From Paenarthrobacter sp. JL.01a (lineage in GTDB: Bacteria; Actinomycetota; Actinomycetes; Actinomycetales; Micrococcaceae), in NCBI RefSeq assembly GCF_025452095.1, contig NZ_CP104877.1, positions 806,001-870,000 of the forward strand: 64,000 nucleotides of DNA. Reading direction: 5' to 3'. The first letter of the stretch is position 1. The number at the start of each line of letters is the position of its first letter. Below the pieces are notes generated by a model, which had not been told where the DNA came from, made no database searches, and saw nothing but the letters and a program-made list of their open reading frames with translations. The position numbers and the translations under genes were made by a program. Positions 47,152 through 54,987 of the stretch are shown here, piece after piece.

Positions 47152-48334
47152 GGGCAAGGGTGAGGGTGCGCTGTTCAAAGACGCTCGCGGGCTGTGGACC
47201 GTAGCTATCGAGTTGCCGCCCGGCCCGGATGGGAAGCGTCGCCGGAAGGTGATCCGCAGCAAGGACAAGAAAGTGGCCATGAAGAAGCTGGCCGAGGTCA
47301 AGAAGGAACTCAACCAGTTAGGCGACTTGCCGACGTCGGGCCTCAAACTCGAAACCTGGCTGCGTCGGTGGATAGACGACATCGCACCCAATGAGGTTCG
47401 ACCGAACTCCTACGCCTCATACAAGTCCACCACTGACGGCTGGCTCATCCCAGTACTCGGCAAGAAGAAGATAGATGAGCTCACCGCCGACCACGTCCGG
47501 CACATGTTCAAGGTCATCATGTCCACGCCCAAGTCTTTGAAGATGCGCGAACGGGATCCCAGCGAGTGGCCGGAAGACGTCAAGGTGGTTGGCCCGGACA
47601 CTGCCATCAAAGCCCACGCCGTCCTATCCACCGCACTCAAGACAGCCATGCGCGAAGGCAAAGCAACCCGGAACGTCTGCGAGATGGTGGACCCACCCAA
47701 GAAGGCCAAGACCCAGCAGCACGCCCTCACCGCTGACGAAGCTATTCAACTCATGGCCCACCTCGCCACGCAGCCGCATGGGGCGCTCTGGGCAACCTAC
47801 CTACTCACAGGTGCCCGGCGCGGCGAAATCCTCGGACTTGAAGCTGACCGGATCGGTGACACCCTGGACCTGTCCTGGCAGCTCATCCGCATCAGCGACG
47901 AAACGAAGATCCCCGCCGACTACGAGCGCCGGCACTTGCAGGGCACCATGTACCTGACCCGCCCGAAGTCATCCAGCGGGTGGCGCATCCTCCCGCTCGT
48001 GGAACCGCTCAGGTCAATCCTGCAGCTCCACATGCAAAAGCACAGCGGCGAGGGACTGGTGTTCCTGAACAACGGCAACCCGTGGGACCCGGACAGCGCC
48101 ACGGACGCGTGGGCGAAACTACTGGCTGATGCTGGGCTGCCAACCAACGTGGTCCTCCACGGCGCCAGACACACCGCTGTGGACCTCCTGGACGCCGCCG
48201 GGGTGGACTGGGACACCATCAAGGACATCGTCGGTCACAGTACCCGGCAAATGTCCCGCGAGTACCGAACCAAGGTGGACATCAAACGCCTGGAAACGGC
48301 ACTCAAGCAGATGTCCAAGATGATCGAAGCGTAG
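47126..48334 (+). CDS. int: Tyrosine integrase of the prophage
   Basis: 402 residues from ATG 47126; GTG 47144 is an alternative with GAGG upstream. Arm-binding domain (KDARGLWTVAIELPPGPDGKRRRK), core-binding domain about 65-190, catalytic domain with TGARRGEIL, HGARHT, VGHST and MSREYRTK carrying Arg, His/Arg, His and Tyr. Lies 0.8 kb from the attachment repeat and belongs to the right-hand element. Confidence 0.93.
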   Translation: MFQRPPVARGKGEGALFKDARGLWTVAIELPPGPDGKRRRKVIRSKDKKVAMKKLAEVKKELNQLGDLPTSGLKLETWLRRWIDDIAPNEVRPNSYASYKSTTDGWLIPVLGKKKIDELTADHVRHMFKVIMSTPKSLKMRERDPSEWPEDVKVVGPDTAIKAHAVLSTALKTAMREGKATRNVCEMVDPPKKAKTQQHALTADEAIQLMAHLATQPHGALWATYLLTGARRGEILGLEADRIGDTLDLSWQLIRISDETKIPADYERRHLQGTMYLTRPKSSSGWRILPLVEPLRSILQLHMQKHSGEGLVFLNNGNPWDPDSATDAWAKLLADAGLPTNVVLHGARHTAVDLLDAAGVDWDTIKDIVGHSTRQMSREYRTKVDIKRLETALKQMSKMIEA

Positions 48335-48341
48335 ACAGCAA

Positions 48342-48374
48342 GAAGGCCCCCACTCGATTGAGTGGGGGCCCTTC
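48342..48374 (+). terminator. Integrase terminator
   Basis: GAAGGCCCCCACTC pairs with GAGTGGGGGCCCTTC (48360-48374) across GATT, one bulged base, followed by TTTCG. Lies between convergent integrase and HTH genes, so it may serve both. Confidence 0.85.
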
Positions 48375-48386
48375 TTTCGTTGTTCC

Positions 48387-48659
48387 TTATTCGTCCTCAG
48401 CGCCAGCTTCACGCAACGCCTTGGCTGCTGCTGCCCGGAAACCTTCGGAGTCCGCGTCAAGCTTCTCGCAAATAACCTCGACGTCGTTCAGAGTGAAGGG
48501 AGCCTCGTCGCGCAACCGCTTGTTCACGTAAGTAGGGGAGAGGCCGGTCGAGATTGCCAACTGCTTTGCTGTGATCCGTCGCCGAGCAAGGCAGGCGCGG
48601 ACCTCCCCGGCGAAAGCCTTCGCGAGTGGTCCTGATTCTGGTTGCTTTACGGCAGGCAT
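48387..48659 (-). CDS. XRE-type helix-turn-helix protein
   Basis: 90 residues from ATG 48659 (48665 possible). ARRRITAKQLAISTGLSPTYVNKRLRDEAPFTLNDVEVICEKLD is a Cro/CI HTH. Probably a lysogeny regulator accompanying the CI-like gene at 49112. Confidence 0.72.
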   Translation of the reverse strand: MPAVKQPESGPLAKAFAGEVRACLARRRITAKQLAISTGLSPTYVNKRLRDEAPFTLNDVEVICEKLDADSEGFRAAAAKALREAGAEDE

Positions 48660-49111
48660 GACCATAATCTATCCGTTCCGGAGTCAGAAAGCCGTAAGCG
48701 GCATGCAGACGCCTCAACTCGTCGTGAGAACTCATATAAGTTCTGGTGGCTCAATATTAACTCTAAGCATGGACCATGGAAGTCCTTAAGCTCAAATTTA
48801 ACTCTCAGACTCATCAGAGGCTACTCTTTAACCCATCTGGACCTAATCCCGTCAAGCAGAGGCGAGATTGCTATCTTGTCGGCCCGGCAGCATAGGGTTG
48901 AGATTCATTCGAACACATATTCGATCTGGGGAGATTATGCACTCTGAGCGCCTGACTGCACCGGCCACCAACGCAGCCACCAACCACACCGTCGTGGTTG
49001 CGCTTAAAAGAGAAGAGCGCCCCCTATCCCATAGTGGGACGGGGACGCTCTGCTGTGCAGTGCAGCGGATGACAGTCCGAGAGTTCGGCGACCTTGCGGC
49101 GTCTAGAGGAT
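48660..49111. other. Gap in the lysogeny region with a hairpin
   Basis: AGAGCG (49014-49019) and CGCTCT (49046-49051) enclose TCCCA/TGGGA, a stable stem. A weak plus-strand frame 48937-49176 overlaps the CI-like gene and is not accepted. Confidence 0.5.
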
Positions 49112-49372
49112 TTATGCCGACTGAGATTCTGGCTGGATCCGAGCCTCGGCGCGAGCCATTAAGGCTACTGGCGTGAGGCCCAGGGCTTCGGCCACCTTCA
49201 TAAAGGTCGGCATGGGCATGCTCTTGTGACCTTTGAGGTAGTGATTCATCGCGGGGCGGCCAATGCCGATTGCCTCAGCGAGATCCTTTTGGGTCATGTC
49301 TCGCTCGACTAGCTCCACCTTGATCTGGGTGGAAAGAGCAGCTTCGAGTTGTTCCCCATAAGTTGTTGTCAT
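49112..49372 (-). CDS. CI-like prophage repressor (XRE HTH)
   Basis: 86 residues; ERDMTQKDLAEAIGIGRPAMNHYLKGHKSMPMPTFMKVAEALGL is a well-formed HTH. Divergent from the Cro-like gene across an array of GAGTAC sites, the classical layout of a phage immunity switch. No peptidase-type C-terminal domain. Confidence 0.78.
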   Translation of the reverse strand: MTTTYGEQLEAALSTQIKVELVERDMTQKDLAEAIGIGRPAMNHYLKGHKSMPMPTFMKVAEALGLTPVALMARAEARIQPESQSA

Positions 49373-49394
49373 GTGTGCAAGTTTAAGTGCATAT

Positions 49395-49520
49395 GAGTAC
49401 TTGAAGCAACCTGAAGACTACTTATGTTGCCAAAACGAGTACTCAGATTGCCGACACGCCGAGTACTTGATTGGGACTTGCGTGTACTCGTTTGAATACA
49501 TAGAGTACTTTCATGAGTAC
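49395..49520. promoter_or_regulatory. GAGTAC operator array of the immunity switch
   Basis: GAGTAC occurs at 49395, 49437, 49461, 49503 and 49515, and inverted (GTACTC) at 49484; several extend to GAGTACTT. The last copy overlaps the Cro-like start codon. Six copies in 126 bases between divergent regulators indicate repressor binding sites. Confidence 0.7.
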
Positions 49521-49767
49521 CGACCAGGGCGATGGAGTCCCCACCGCAGACACTGAAATTGGTAGCCGCATCGCAAATGCCCTGATCGTGAAGGGCACAA
49601 ACGCCCGAGCACTTTCAGACGCAACAGGCATCAGCTACCCCACCCTACGCCGCAGCCTCACAGGAGGCCGCAGCCTAACCATCCGAGAAATCGGCCGCAT
49701 CGCCGGAGCACTAAACGTCCCGGCACAAATCCTCCTTCCACCCTCCCTAACGGAGGTCGGACAGTGA
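49513..49767 (+). CDS. Cro-like helix-turn-helix protein
   Basis: 84 residues. NARALSDATGISYPTLRRSLTGGRSLTIREIGRIAGAL is the HTH. First rightward gene of the lytic early operon; its ATG overlaps an operator copy, allowing direct repression. Confidence 0.75.
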   Translation: MSTDQGDGVPTADTEIGSRIANALIVKGTNARALSDATGISYPTLRRSLTGGRSLTIREIGRIAGALNVPAQILLPPSLTEVGQ

Positions 49768-49952
49768 CACAGAAACTCGCCTACACGTTCGAAGAAGCTG
49801 CAGAGCAAAGCGGCTACTCAGTACGAACACTCAAGCAACAAGTAGCAGACGGCAACCTCGCAGCCCGCTACGCAAACTCCAAAGGCGTCATACGCCACGA
49901 AGACCTGGCCGAATGGCTCGACAGTCTTCCCGCAGAATCACCCAGCAAGTAA
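49764..49952 (+). CDS. Excisionase-like MerR-type HTH protein
   Basis: 62 residues from GTG 49764, four-base overlap with the previous gene. FEEAAEQSGYSVRTLKQQVADGNLAARYANSKGVIRHEDLAEWL fits HTH_17. Either the phage excisionase or an early regulator. Confidence 0.72.
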   Translation: MTQKLAYTFEEAAEQSGYSVRTLKQQVADGNLAARYANSKGVIRHEDLAEWLDSLPAESPSK

Positions 49953-50332
49953 CCGCCGACGCTTCGGCCCCTCCGCCCGCTTCAGGGCAGACACCCAAAC
50001 TGATCCGCCTCCCTCTTGTCTTTCGAGACTTGAGTTTTCAAGGGAGAAGTCTGTTGTTTTACCGATTCGTGGACCGTTCGCGGCCCAAAAACGAGATACG
50101 CGACCAGCTCATCTGGACGGCGTATGACCATGGCGAGTGCTTGTCTATGGCACGCGCTGACAAGTTGGCCAACAAGTTCAAGAAGGGCTTGTTCGATCCG
50201 GACCTTGCGAGGTTCATCCAGTATTCCGACCCGACTGGGGAGGAAGCGTCCGCTCGTGTGGACAAAGAGAAGGCCGCCAGCGCTGCAACGCCGGCGGCCC
50301 AGACAAACCCTTATCAAGGAGTAAACCAATGA
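49913..50332 (+). CDS. Hypothetical phage protein
   Basis: 139 residues, start overlapping the previous gene by 40 bases (exact start uncertain). FRDLSFQGRSLLFYRFVDRSRPKNEIRDQLIW and a Pro/Ala-rich tail ending NPYQGVNQ. No family recognised. ATGA overlap with the next gene. Confidence 0.6.
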   Translation: MARQSSRRITQQVTADASAPPPASGQTPKLIRLPLVFRDLSFQGRSLLFYRFVDRSRPKNEIRDQLIWTAYDHGECLSMARADKLANKFKKGLFDPDLARFIQYSDPTGEEASARVDKEKAASAATPAAQTNPYQGVNQ

Positions 50333-50859
50333 CCAGTGTACAAGGCCCGAGCGTGTTCTTGGAATACGAGGGCAAGCCAGTCCCTGCCCGCGAGCTCACG
50401 TGGGCTGTTTATTCGCCGTGCGGGTGCCAGTCCGGCGTGATCGTTGCGCAGTCAGGAACGTACCTCATCCCTGACGAGGCCACCGCCTGGAAGGAGTACT
50501 TCGAAACCGCTGCAATCCGGAACCGTGAGAAGAAGCGCGGTTACAGTTTCCGATTGTTGCGCCACGAAGACAGCACGAAGAACTTGGGCGGCAATTGCCC
50601 GCACACCCCTAAGTGGGGAGTTCCTGACACCACGCCGCCGGAGGGAATGGCGTGGGGCAAGTCCAGCAGCGGCAAGACCATGCACTTGATCCCGTTCGAT
50701 GGGGAATCATCCAACCGCCACTCCTTCGTCACTGCCAAGGATTACAAGGGGCGGATCGTTGCGAGTTGCGGCAAAGAGGACTGGGGATGGGATGTCGATG
50801 ACTTCCTACTCAGCGAGCTTCTGACCTGCTCGAAGTGCGAAGCGGCGTTGACCAAATGA
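50329..50859 (+). CDS. Hypothetical phage protein with Cys pairs
   Basis: 176 residues. CGC near residue 31, a C-x-H in the middle and C-x2-C near the C-terminus hint at metal binding. No family recognised. Confidence 0.65.
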   Translation: MTSVQGPSVFLEYEGKPVPARELTWAVYSPCGCQSGVIVAQSGTYLIPDEATAWKEYFETAAIRNREKKRGYSFRLLRHEDSTKNLGGNCPHTPKWGVPDTTPPEGMAWGKSSSGKTMHLIPFDGESSNRHSFVTAKDYKGRIVASCGKEDWGWDVDDFLLSELLTCSKCEAALTK

Positions 50860-51137
50860 GGGCGATGGCGTTTGAGCAGGATAAGGACGAGTGGCTGGAG
50901 GATGCGGTGGCGACGATTGTTGGCCTGGCTGAGTCGCAACCCACGTTCACGGCTGATGATCTGCGCCGGGAGATGCGCGAACCGGATGATTCGCATTGGC
51001 CGGGTACCGCTTTTTCGAAGGCCCGCAACCTTGGCCTGATCGAGGGTGTGGATGGCCGTTACGTGAAGTCCACAACCCCGAGCCGGAACCGCAGCGCCCT
51101 GAAGCTGTGGACGAAGAAGAAGGGGGCGCGGTCATGA
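50856..51137 (+). CDS. Hypothetical phage protein, winged-helix-like
   Basis: 93 residues from ATG 50856 (ATGA overlap). TFTADDLRREMREPDDSHWPGTAFSKARNLGLIEGVDGRYVKST reads like a winged helix with a glycine turn. Confidence 0.6.
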   Translation: MRAMAFEQDKDEWLEDAVATIVGLAESQPTFTADDLRREMREPDDSHWPGTAFSKARNLGLIEGVDGRYVKSTTPSRNRSALKLWTKKKGARS

Positions 51138-51322
51138 TCGACGGCATTACTTTCCTTTTGATGGTGGCCACGGTGTTCGCGGCCCCGTTGATGATGCACA
51201 AGGCCTGTGAGCACGACCGCCGTTTTGAGCCCGTTGAGCCGGTCGATTACGACGCCGTCGAAGAGGAAGCCCAAACCCGATACGAAGACGACGCGGACAG
51301 CTACAGGAAAGGTGAGTCATGA
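51134..51322 (+). CDS. Small membrane protein of prophage
   Basis: 62 residues; one N-terminal hydrophobic helix (about 4-20) followed by an acidic tail. ATGA coupled on both sides. Confidence 0.6.
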   Translation: MIDGITFLLMVATVFAAPLMMHKACEHDRRFEPVEPVDYDAVEEEAQTRYEDDADSYRKGES

Positions 51323-51462
51323 GCCAGCAGGACGAACTAGCCCGCAAGCTGTCTGACTGGCACGAGGACTGGTGCGAGCAGAACGAGAACCGCGACCCAT
51401 TCCATATCGACTCTTGGAAGTATGTCGCGGCCGCCCTGCAAGCTGATGAGGCCCAACCATGA
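51319..51462 (+). CDS. Small hypothetical phage protein
   Basis: 47 residues (MSQQDELARKLSDW, ending ALQADEAQP). It overlaps both neighbours by four bases, which supports its reality despite its size. Confidence 0.55.
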   Translation: MSQQDELARKLSDWHEDWCEQNENRDPFHIDSWKYVAAALQADEAQP

Positions 51463-51647
51463 TCCGGAATCCACGCCGCGCACCCCACATCAGGCAGCGT
51501 CCGGCTGAGGGTATGCCGCCGGGTGGTTGGGCGGCCGCTGACCTGAACCTGCCCGCGTACTGGTACGACACCCTAGCCCGTGCCGCGACCGGCTGCGAAT
51601 ACCCCATCAGCGGCGACCAACAACCAGAGCAGAGGGAGGCGCCATGA
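51459..51647 (+). CDS. Small hypothetical phage protein, duplicated module copy 1
   Basis: 62 residues (MIRNPRRAPHIRQ, WYDTLARAATGCEYPISGDQ). The first 160 bases are nearly identical to 52778-52940. Function unknown. Confidence 0.65.
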   Translation: MIRNPRRAPHIRQRPAEGMPPGGWAAADLNLPAYWYDTLARAATGCEYPISGDQQPEQREAP

Positions 51648-51826
51648 AAGGCACAGTCCCGATCATCACCTGCGATTCCGAGTACGGGTGCGACGAGTGG
51701 ACCATAGACCACCAAGAGATGGGTGTCATGAACTGGCGTGAACTGATGGCTGGATGGAAGTACGACCCATACGACTCGGGCGCTGACATGTTCTGCCCTC
51801 GCTGCAGCAAGGAGCAGGAGCCATGA
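51644..51826 (+). CDS. Small hypothetical phage protein
   Basis: 60 residues, acidic and aromatic, ending CPRCSKEQEP; with CDSEYGCDEW near the start it may bind zinc. Confidence 0.55.
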   Translation: MKGTVPIITCDSEYGCDEWTIDHQEMGVMNWRELMAGWKYDPYDSGADMFCPRCSKEQEP

Positions 51827-51960
51827 CCGCCGCCGAACTGGCCGCCCTTGCTGTGACGTGCCCGCACCTAGCAGCCAAAGCCGCCAACCCCTTGCAAGTT
51901 GAACTTGCAACAATCCTCCAAACCACCAAGGAAGAACAAGATGGACACCCTGAAAGGTAA
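51823..51960 (+). CDS. Tiny phage protein, duplicated module copy 1
   Basis: 45 residues (MTAAELAALAVTCP, NPLQVELATIL). Paralogue of 53029-53154. The codons for LQVELA form a 19-base palindrome at 51892-51910. Confidence 0.55.
   Translation: MTAAELAALAVTCPHLAAKAANPLQVELATILQTTKEEQDGHPER
51892..51910. repeat. 19-base palindrome, copy 1
   Basis: TTGCAAGTT-G-AACTTGCAA, perfect 9-bp arms around one base. Identical sequence at 53098-53116. Confidence 0.75.
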
Positions 51961-52171
51961 CCCGCACGCCGATGATGGCATGCGATACGCCGCCGAAGCC
52001 TCCGAGCACAACGCCTGGAACTACGAAGACCGCCTCATCATGGCAACCATGGCCAACGCCTTTGCAACCCTCGCCCTCGCCCATGAGCAGCGCACCGCCA
52101 ATCTCATCGCGTTCTACGGGTACGGCGACATTGTTGACCTGGAAACCATCACGGAAAGGCTGGGCCTCTGA
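51941..52171 (+). CDS. Small hypothetical phage protein
   Basis: 76 residues from MDTLKGN. Mostly helical (NAWNYEDRLIMATMANAFAT). No family recognised. Confidence 0.55.
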   Translation: MDTLKGNPHADDGMRYAAEASEHNAWNYEDRLIMATMANAFATLALAHEQRTANLIAFYGYGDIVDLETITERLGL

Positions 52172-52530
52172 TGAGCACCGAACGCGACGAACTGGCCGAG
52201 CTGCTTCAAGTTGTGATGCACCGGACAGATGAGATAACCCGCTGGACCCTGCAAGCTCCTATTGACCTTGCCGACGCGCTCCTTGCCGCTGGTTACCGGC
52301 ACCCCCGCACGATCACCACCACCGAAGAACTCGACGCGCTACCGGATGGTTCCGTCGTCCAATCAGCAGACATTGAATTCAACGGACGAACAACACCGGA
52401 CATCTGGAGTTACCGTCGCGGGCACTGGTTCTGCATCACGGCCATATCAATAGGTGGCGAGGTATACAGGGGGCCTGCAACTGAGATCGCACTCCCCGCA
52501 ACCGTCCTGCACGAAGGGGCCGAATCATGA
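52171..52530 (+). CDS. Hypothetical phage protein
   Basis: 119 residues; helical first half, beta-rich second half (TTEELDALPDGSVVQSADIEF). One-base stop/start overlap with the previous gene. Confidence 0.6.
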   Translation: MSTERDELAELLQVVMHRTDEITRWTLQAPIDLADALLAAGYRHPRTITTTEELDALPDGSVVQSADIEFNGRTTPDIWSYRRGHWFCITAISIGGEVYRGPATEIALPATVLHEGAES

Positions 52531-52589
52531 CCGCCGCTGGTATCCCTGCCCTGCTCGCACCCATCCAGGAACGCCTGGCGGAAGGGTGA
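52527..52589 (+). pseudogene. Truncated copy of the 53594 gene
   Basis: 20 codons (MTAAGIPALLAPIQERL) match the first residues of the gene at 53594, then stop. Probably a duplication remnant. Confidence 0.5.
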
Positions 52590-52592
52590 GCG

Positions 52593-52781
52593 ATGAGAGA
52601 TGTCAGGTTTTCCCACACCGACTGGGATGGCGACCAACTCACTGTGGTTGCTGGCATGCAGGGCGCAATCATCGCCACCGTTGACTGTGACGACGAGTCA
52701 GAGGTCAGGGTGGCCGTCCGCTATCCGGATCTGCCGGCGCTGATCGAGGCCTTGCAGCAGATCCTTGGTGAGCAACCATGA
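52593..52781 (+). CDS. Small hypothetical phage protein
   Basis: 62 residues, beta-rich (VRFSHTDWDGDQLTVVAGMQ). Overlaps the next gene by four bases. Confidence 0.55.
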   Translation: MRDVRFSHTDWDGDQLTVVAGMQGAIIATVDCDDESEVRVAVRYPDLPALIEALQQILGEQP

Positions 52782-53032
52782 TCCGCAATCCACGCCGCGC
52801 ACCCCACATCAGGCAGCGTCCGGCTGAGGGTATGCCGCCGGGTGGTTGGGCGGCCGCTGACCTGAAATTGCCCGCGTACTGGTACGACACCCTGGCCCGT
52901 GCCGCGACCGGCTGCGAATACCCCATCAGCGGCGACCAACCAGCAAAGAAGAGGGCGACTCAGGCCGCGCAGGCACCGCCAGTCGCTGTCATCAAACGGA
53001 AGCAGTTCATCCATAACGGCCGCAAGCCATGA
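52778..53032 (+). CDS. Small hypothetical phage protein, duplicated module copy 2
   Basis: 84 residues; the first 54 are almost identical to the protein at 51459, then a basic Ala/Lys tail (KRKQFIHNGRKP) is added. Confidence 0.65.
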   Translation: MIRNPRRAPHIRQRPAEGMPPGGWAAADLKLPAYWYDTLARAATGCEYPISGDQPAKKRATQAAQAPPVAVIKRKQFIHNGRKP

Positions 53033-53154
53033 CTCCTGCTGAGCTTGCGGCCCTTGCAGTGACGTGCCCGATCCTCGCCTCTAAGGCTCGCAATCCCTTG
53101 CAAGTTGAACTTGCAACAATCCTCACCACCGAAGAGAAAGAACCCACCAAATGA
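53029..53154 (+). CDS. Tiny phage protein, duplicated module copy 2
   Basis: 41 residues (MTPAELAALAVTCP, NPLQVELATIL), paralogue of 51823-51960, overlapping both neighbours by four bases. Contains the second 19-base palindrome. Confidence 0.55.
   Translation: MTPAELAALAVTCPILASKARNPLQVELATILTTEEKEPTK
53098..53116. repeat. 19-base palindrome, copy 2
   Basis: Exact copy of 51892-51910. Confidence 0.75.
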
Positions 53155-53597
53155 GCAACAGCCCATACCCCGTGGAAGTACTGGATGAGAACGACGACGA
53201 CGGCACCATGCCGAACAACGTAGCCGATCTGTCCAAGCATGTTGTCGGCCGCCGAATCGTTGCCATAGACCGCGATGCCAGGACCCGCGGCCCCTACGAA
53301 TGGTCTGGCGATGTCACAGGCACGGCCCTCGTCCTTGATAACGGCCAGCGCGTAACCCTCATCAACAACGGCGACTGCTGCGCCTACACGGACCTTGAAG
53401 ATGTCATCCTCAACCTGGACAAAATCGACCACGTAATCACAGGCGTAGGCACCACCGAGGGCTACACCAAATGGCACATCTACGCCGACCTTGGAGACGT
53501 CGCAGAGCTTACGGTCGGATGGTCTTGCGGCAATCCCTTCTACTACGGGTACGGGTTCGACATTGTGGTAACACCTGAAGTCGAGACAACAGCATGA
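53151..53597 (+). CDS. DUF7448-like phage protein
   Basis: 148 residues. VVGRRIVAIDRD, then CCAYTDLEDVILNLDKIDHVITGVGTTEGYTKW-type segments and GNPFYYGYGFDI match a conserved actinophage family. Function unknown. Confidence 0.75.
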   Translation: MSNSPYPVEVLDENDDDGTMPNNVADLSKHVVGRRIVAIDRDARTRGPYEWSGDVTGTALVLDNGQRVTLINNGDCCAYTDLEDVILNLDKIDHVITGVGTTEGYTKWHIYADLGDVAELTVGWSCGNPFYYGYGFDIVVTPEVETTA

Positions 53598-53995
53598 CCG
53601 CCGCTGGTATCCCTGCCCTGCTCGAACCCATCCAGGCACGCTTGGACGCCGCGACTCCGGGGCCATGGGAAGCGTCTGATGTCGTGGACATGGACGTGGA
53701 TGGCACCTACGAACTGGCGCATGTTCTTGCTCCGGATCCGGGTGAGCCTGAAACTTCGACGCTGGGCGTCGCACTTGGCATCCTTCGCCCAGATGCCGAG
53801 TTCATCGCGAACTCTCCCACGGATACCGCCCGCCTACTCGCCGCCGTGAAAGCCGTGGAGGAACTGCACAAGCCATTCACGCACCACTTCCTAACTCCGC
53901 CAGCCGGGTCGGTGGAGATATGCCTCGCCTGCCACGAGCAATGGCCCTGCGAAACCGTGTCCGCTGTTGAGGCCGCGCTCAGGGGCGAAGCATGA
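53594..53995 (+). CDS. Conserved actinophage hypothetical protein
   Basis: 133 residues. IQARLDAATPGPWEA and DAEFIANSPTDTARLLAAV are hallmarks of a widespread phage family of unknown role; CLACHEQWPC near the C-terminus may bind metal. Confidence 0.7.
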   Translation: MTAAGIPALLEPIQARLDAATPGPWEASDVVDMDVDGTYELAHVLAPDPGEPETSTLGVALGILRPDAEFIANSPTDTARLLAAVKAVEELHKPFTHHFLTPPAGSVEICLACHEQWPCETVSAVEAALRGEA

Positions 53996-54267
53996 GCGCC
54001 GACGAGCTGCCAGCCCAATGGACTATCGGGGTAGCAAGGCAAGGACCGCCGCCCCCACCACGGCACGACAAACCCCGGCACAAAGCAGTAGTCACGACCG
54101 AATCAACACACGAGTTCGTGGACCACTACATCACCGCCGAGGAAGCCATCACCGAACGAGTAGCCCGACTCAAAGAGAACAAGACCCGGCACACCCGGGA
54201 AGGCATGACAGTCCGGTACACGGCAGCCAACGGCGACCACGTCACGATCACCTACCAAGATGTCTGA
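53992..54267 (+). CDS. Small hypothetical phage protein
   Basis: 91 residues; ends with a small beta motif (MTVRYTAANGDHVTITYQDV). No family recognised. Confidence 0.55.
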   Translation: MSADELPAQWTIGVARQGPPPPPRHDKPRHKAVVTTESTHEFVDHYITAEEAITERVARLKENKTRHTREGMTVRYTAANGDHVTITYQDV

Positions 54268-54412
54268 CACGCCGAGCATGGGTGGCGACTTCTGGCAACG
54301 GCGCACCAACCGCCAACCCGGATGTTCTTGCCCACCCGCACGATATGACCCAACCAAACCCAAACCAACCAACGCAGACTGCAAACTGCACGGAACCAAG
54401 GAGCCCAAATGA
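54260..54412 (+). CDS. Tiny phage protein
   Basis: 50 residues (MSDTPSMGGDFWQRR, CSCPPARYDP, then DCKLHG); Cys and His spacing suggests a zinc knuckle. Overlaps neighbours by eight and four bases. Confidence 0.5.
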   Translation: MSDTPSMGGDFWQRRTNRQPGCSCPPARYDPTKPKPTNADCKLHGTKEPK

Positions 54413-54834
54413 CTGAGCCATTCGAGTACGGGGCAATGCTCCGAACCACCACCGCGCACCACGAAGACGGATACAAATACAACAAGGGCGTGGAATTCGA
54501 AGTTGAGGACTACGTCACCGCAGAGGAAGCCGACGCTGACGACGGATACGGCTACTACTACGGAAGCAACCACGGAGGCATCAACAACGTGGAAGTCCGA
54601 GAAGACCACGTCGAACTGGTCCGAACCCTCGAAGAGATGAGGGCGCGCACCCTGCCCAGCATCAGTGACATAGCGGAACACATCGGCAGCGAAGCGCTCG
54701 GCGGAGACTTCGACATCCGCGAAACAGACTGGGCAGGCGGAGAGGGCGTCATCAACCTCTACGGCACAACCCCGGAAGGCTTACCGTTCGCCGCCGTCGT
54801 GAAAGTCCTATCCGTTGAAAGCACTGACTTCTGA
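54409..54834 (+). CDS. Hypothetical acidic phage protein
   Basis: 141 residues, very acidic, with a Tyr/Gly-rich loop (DDGYGYYYGSN). Last gene before a terminator hairpin at 54943. Confidence 0.6.
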   Translation: MTEPFEYGAMLRTTTAHHEDGYKYNKGVEFEVEDYVTAEEADADDGYGYYYGSNHGGINNVEVREDHVELVRTLEEMRARTLPSISDIAEHIGSEALGGDFDIRETDWAGGEGVINLYGTTPEGLPFAAVVKVLSVESTDF

Positions 54835-54942
54835 TGTGCAGCCTCCAGGAACACACCGCCCGCGACACCCGCCAACAATCCGCCGAACCCATCTACACGG
54901 CAACAGCCCGAGACCACGGCATCCCATACCAGCCACCCACAC

Positions 54943-54968
54943 AAGGCCCCACAAGGGGCCTTTCTTTT
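54943..54968 (+). terminator. Rho-independent terminator
   Basis: AAGGCCCC, loop ACAA, GGGGCCTT, then TCTTTTG. It splits the early operon just before the recombination genes. Confidence 0.8.
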
Positions 54969-54987
54969 GCCCAGAAACGGAGCAGCC

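Noticed and set aside
48937..49176. 79-codon plus-strand gene in the lysogeny region
   Set aside because: Overlaps the CI-like gene by 65 bases, contains a stable hairpin and has no recognisable domain.
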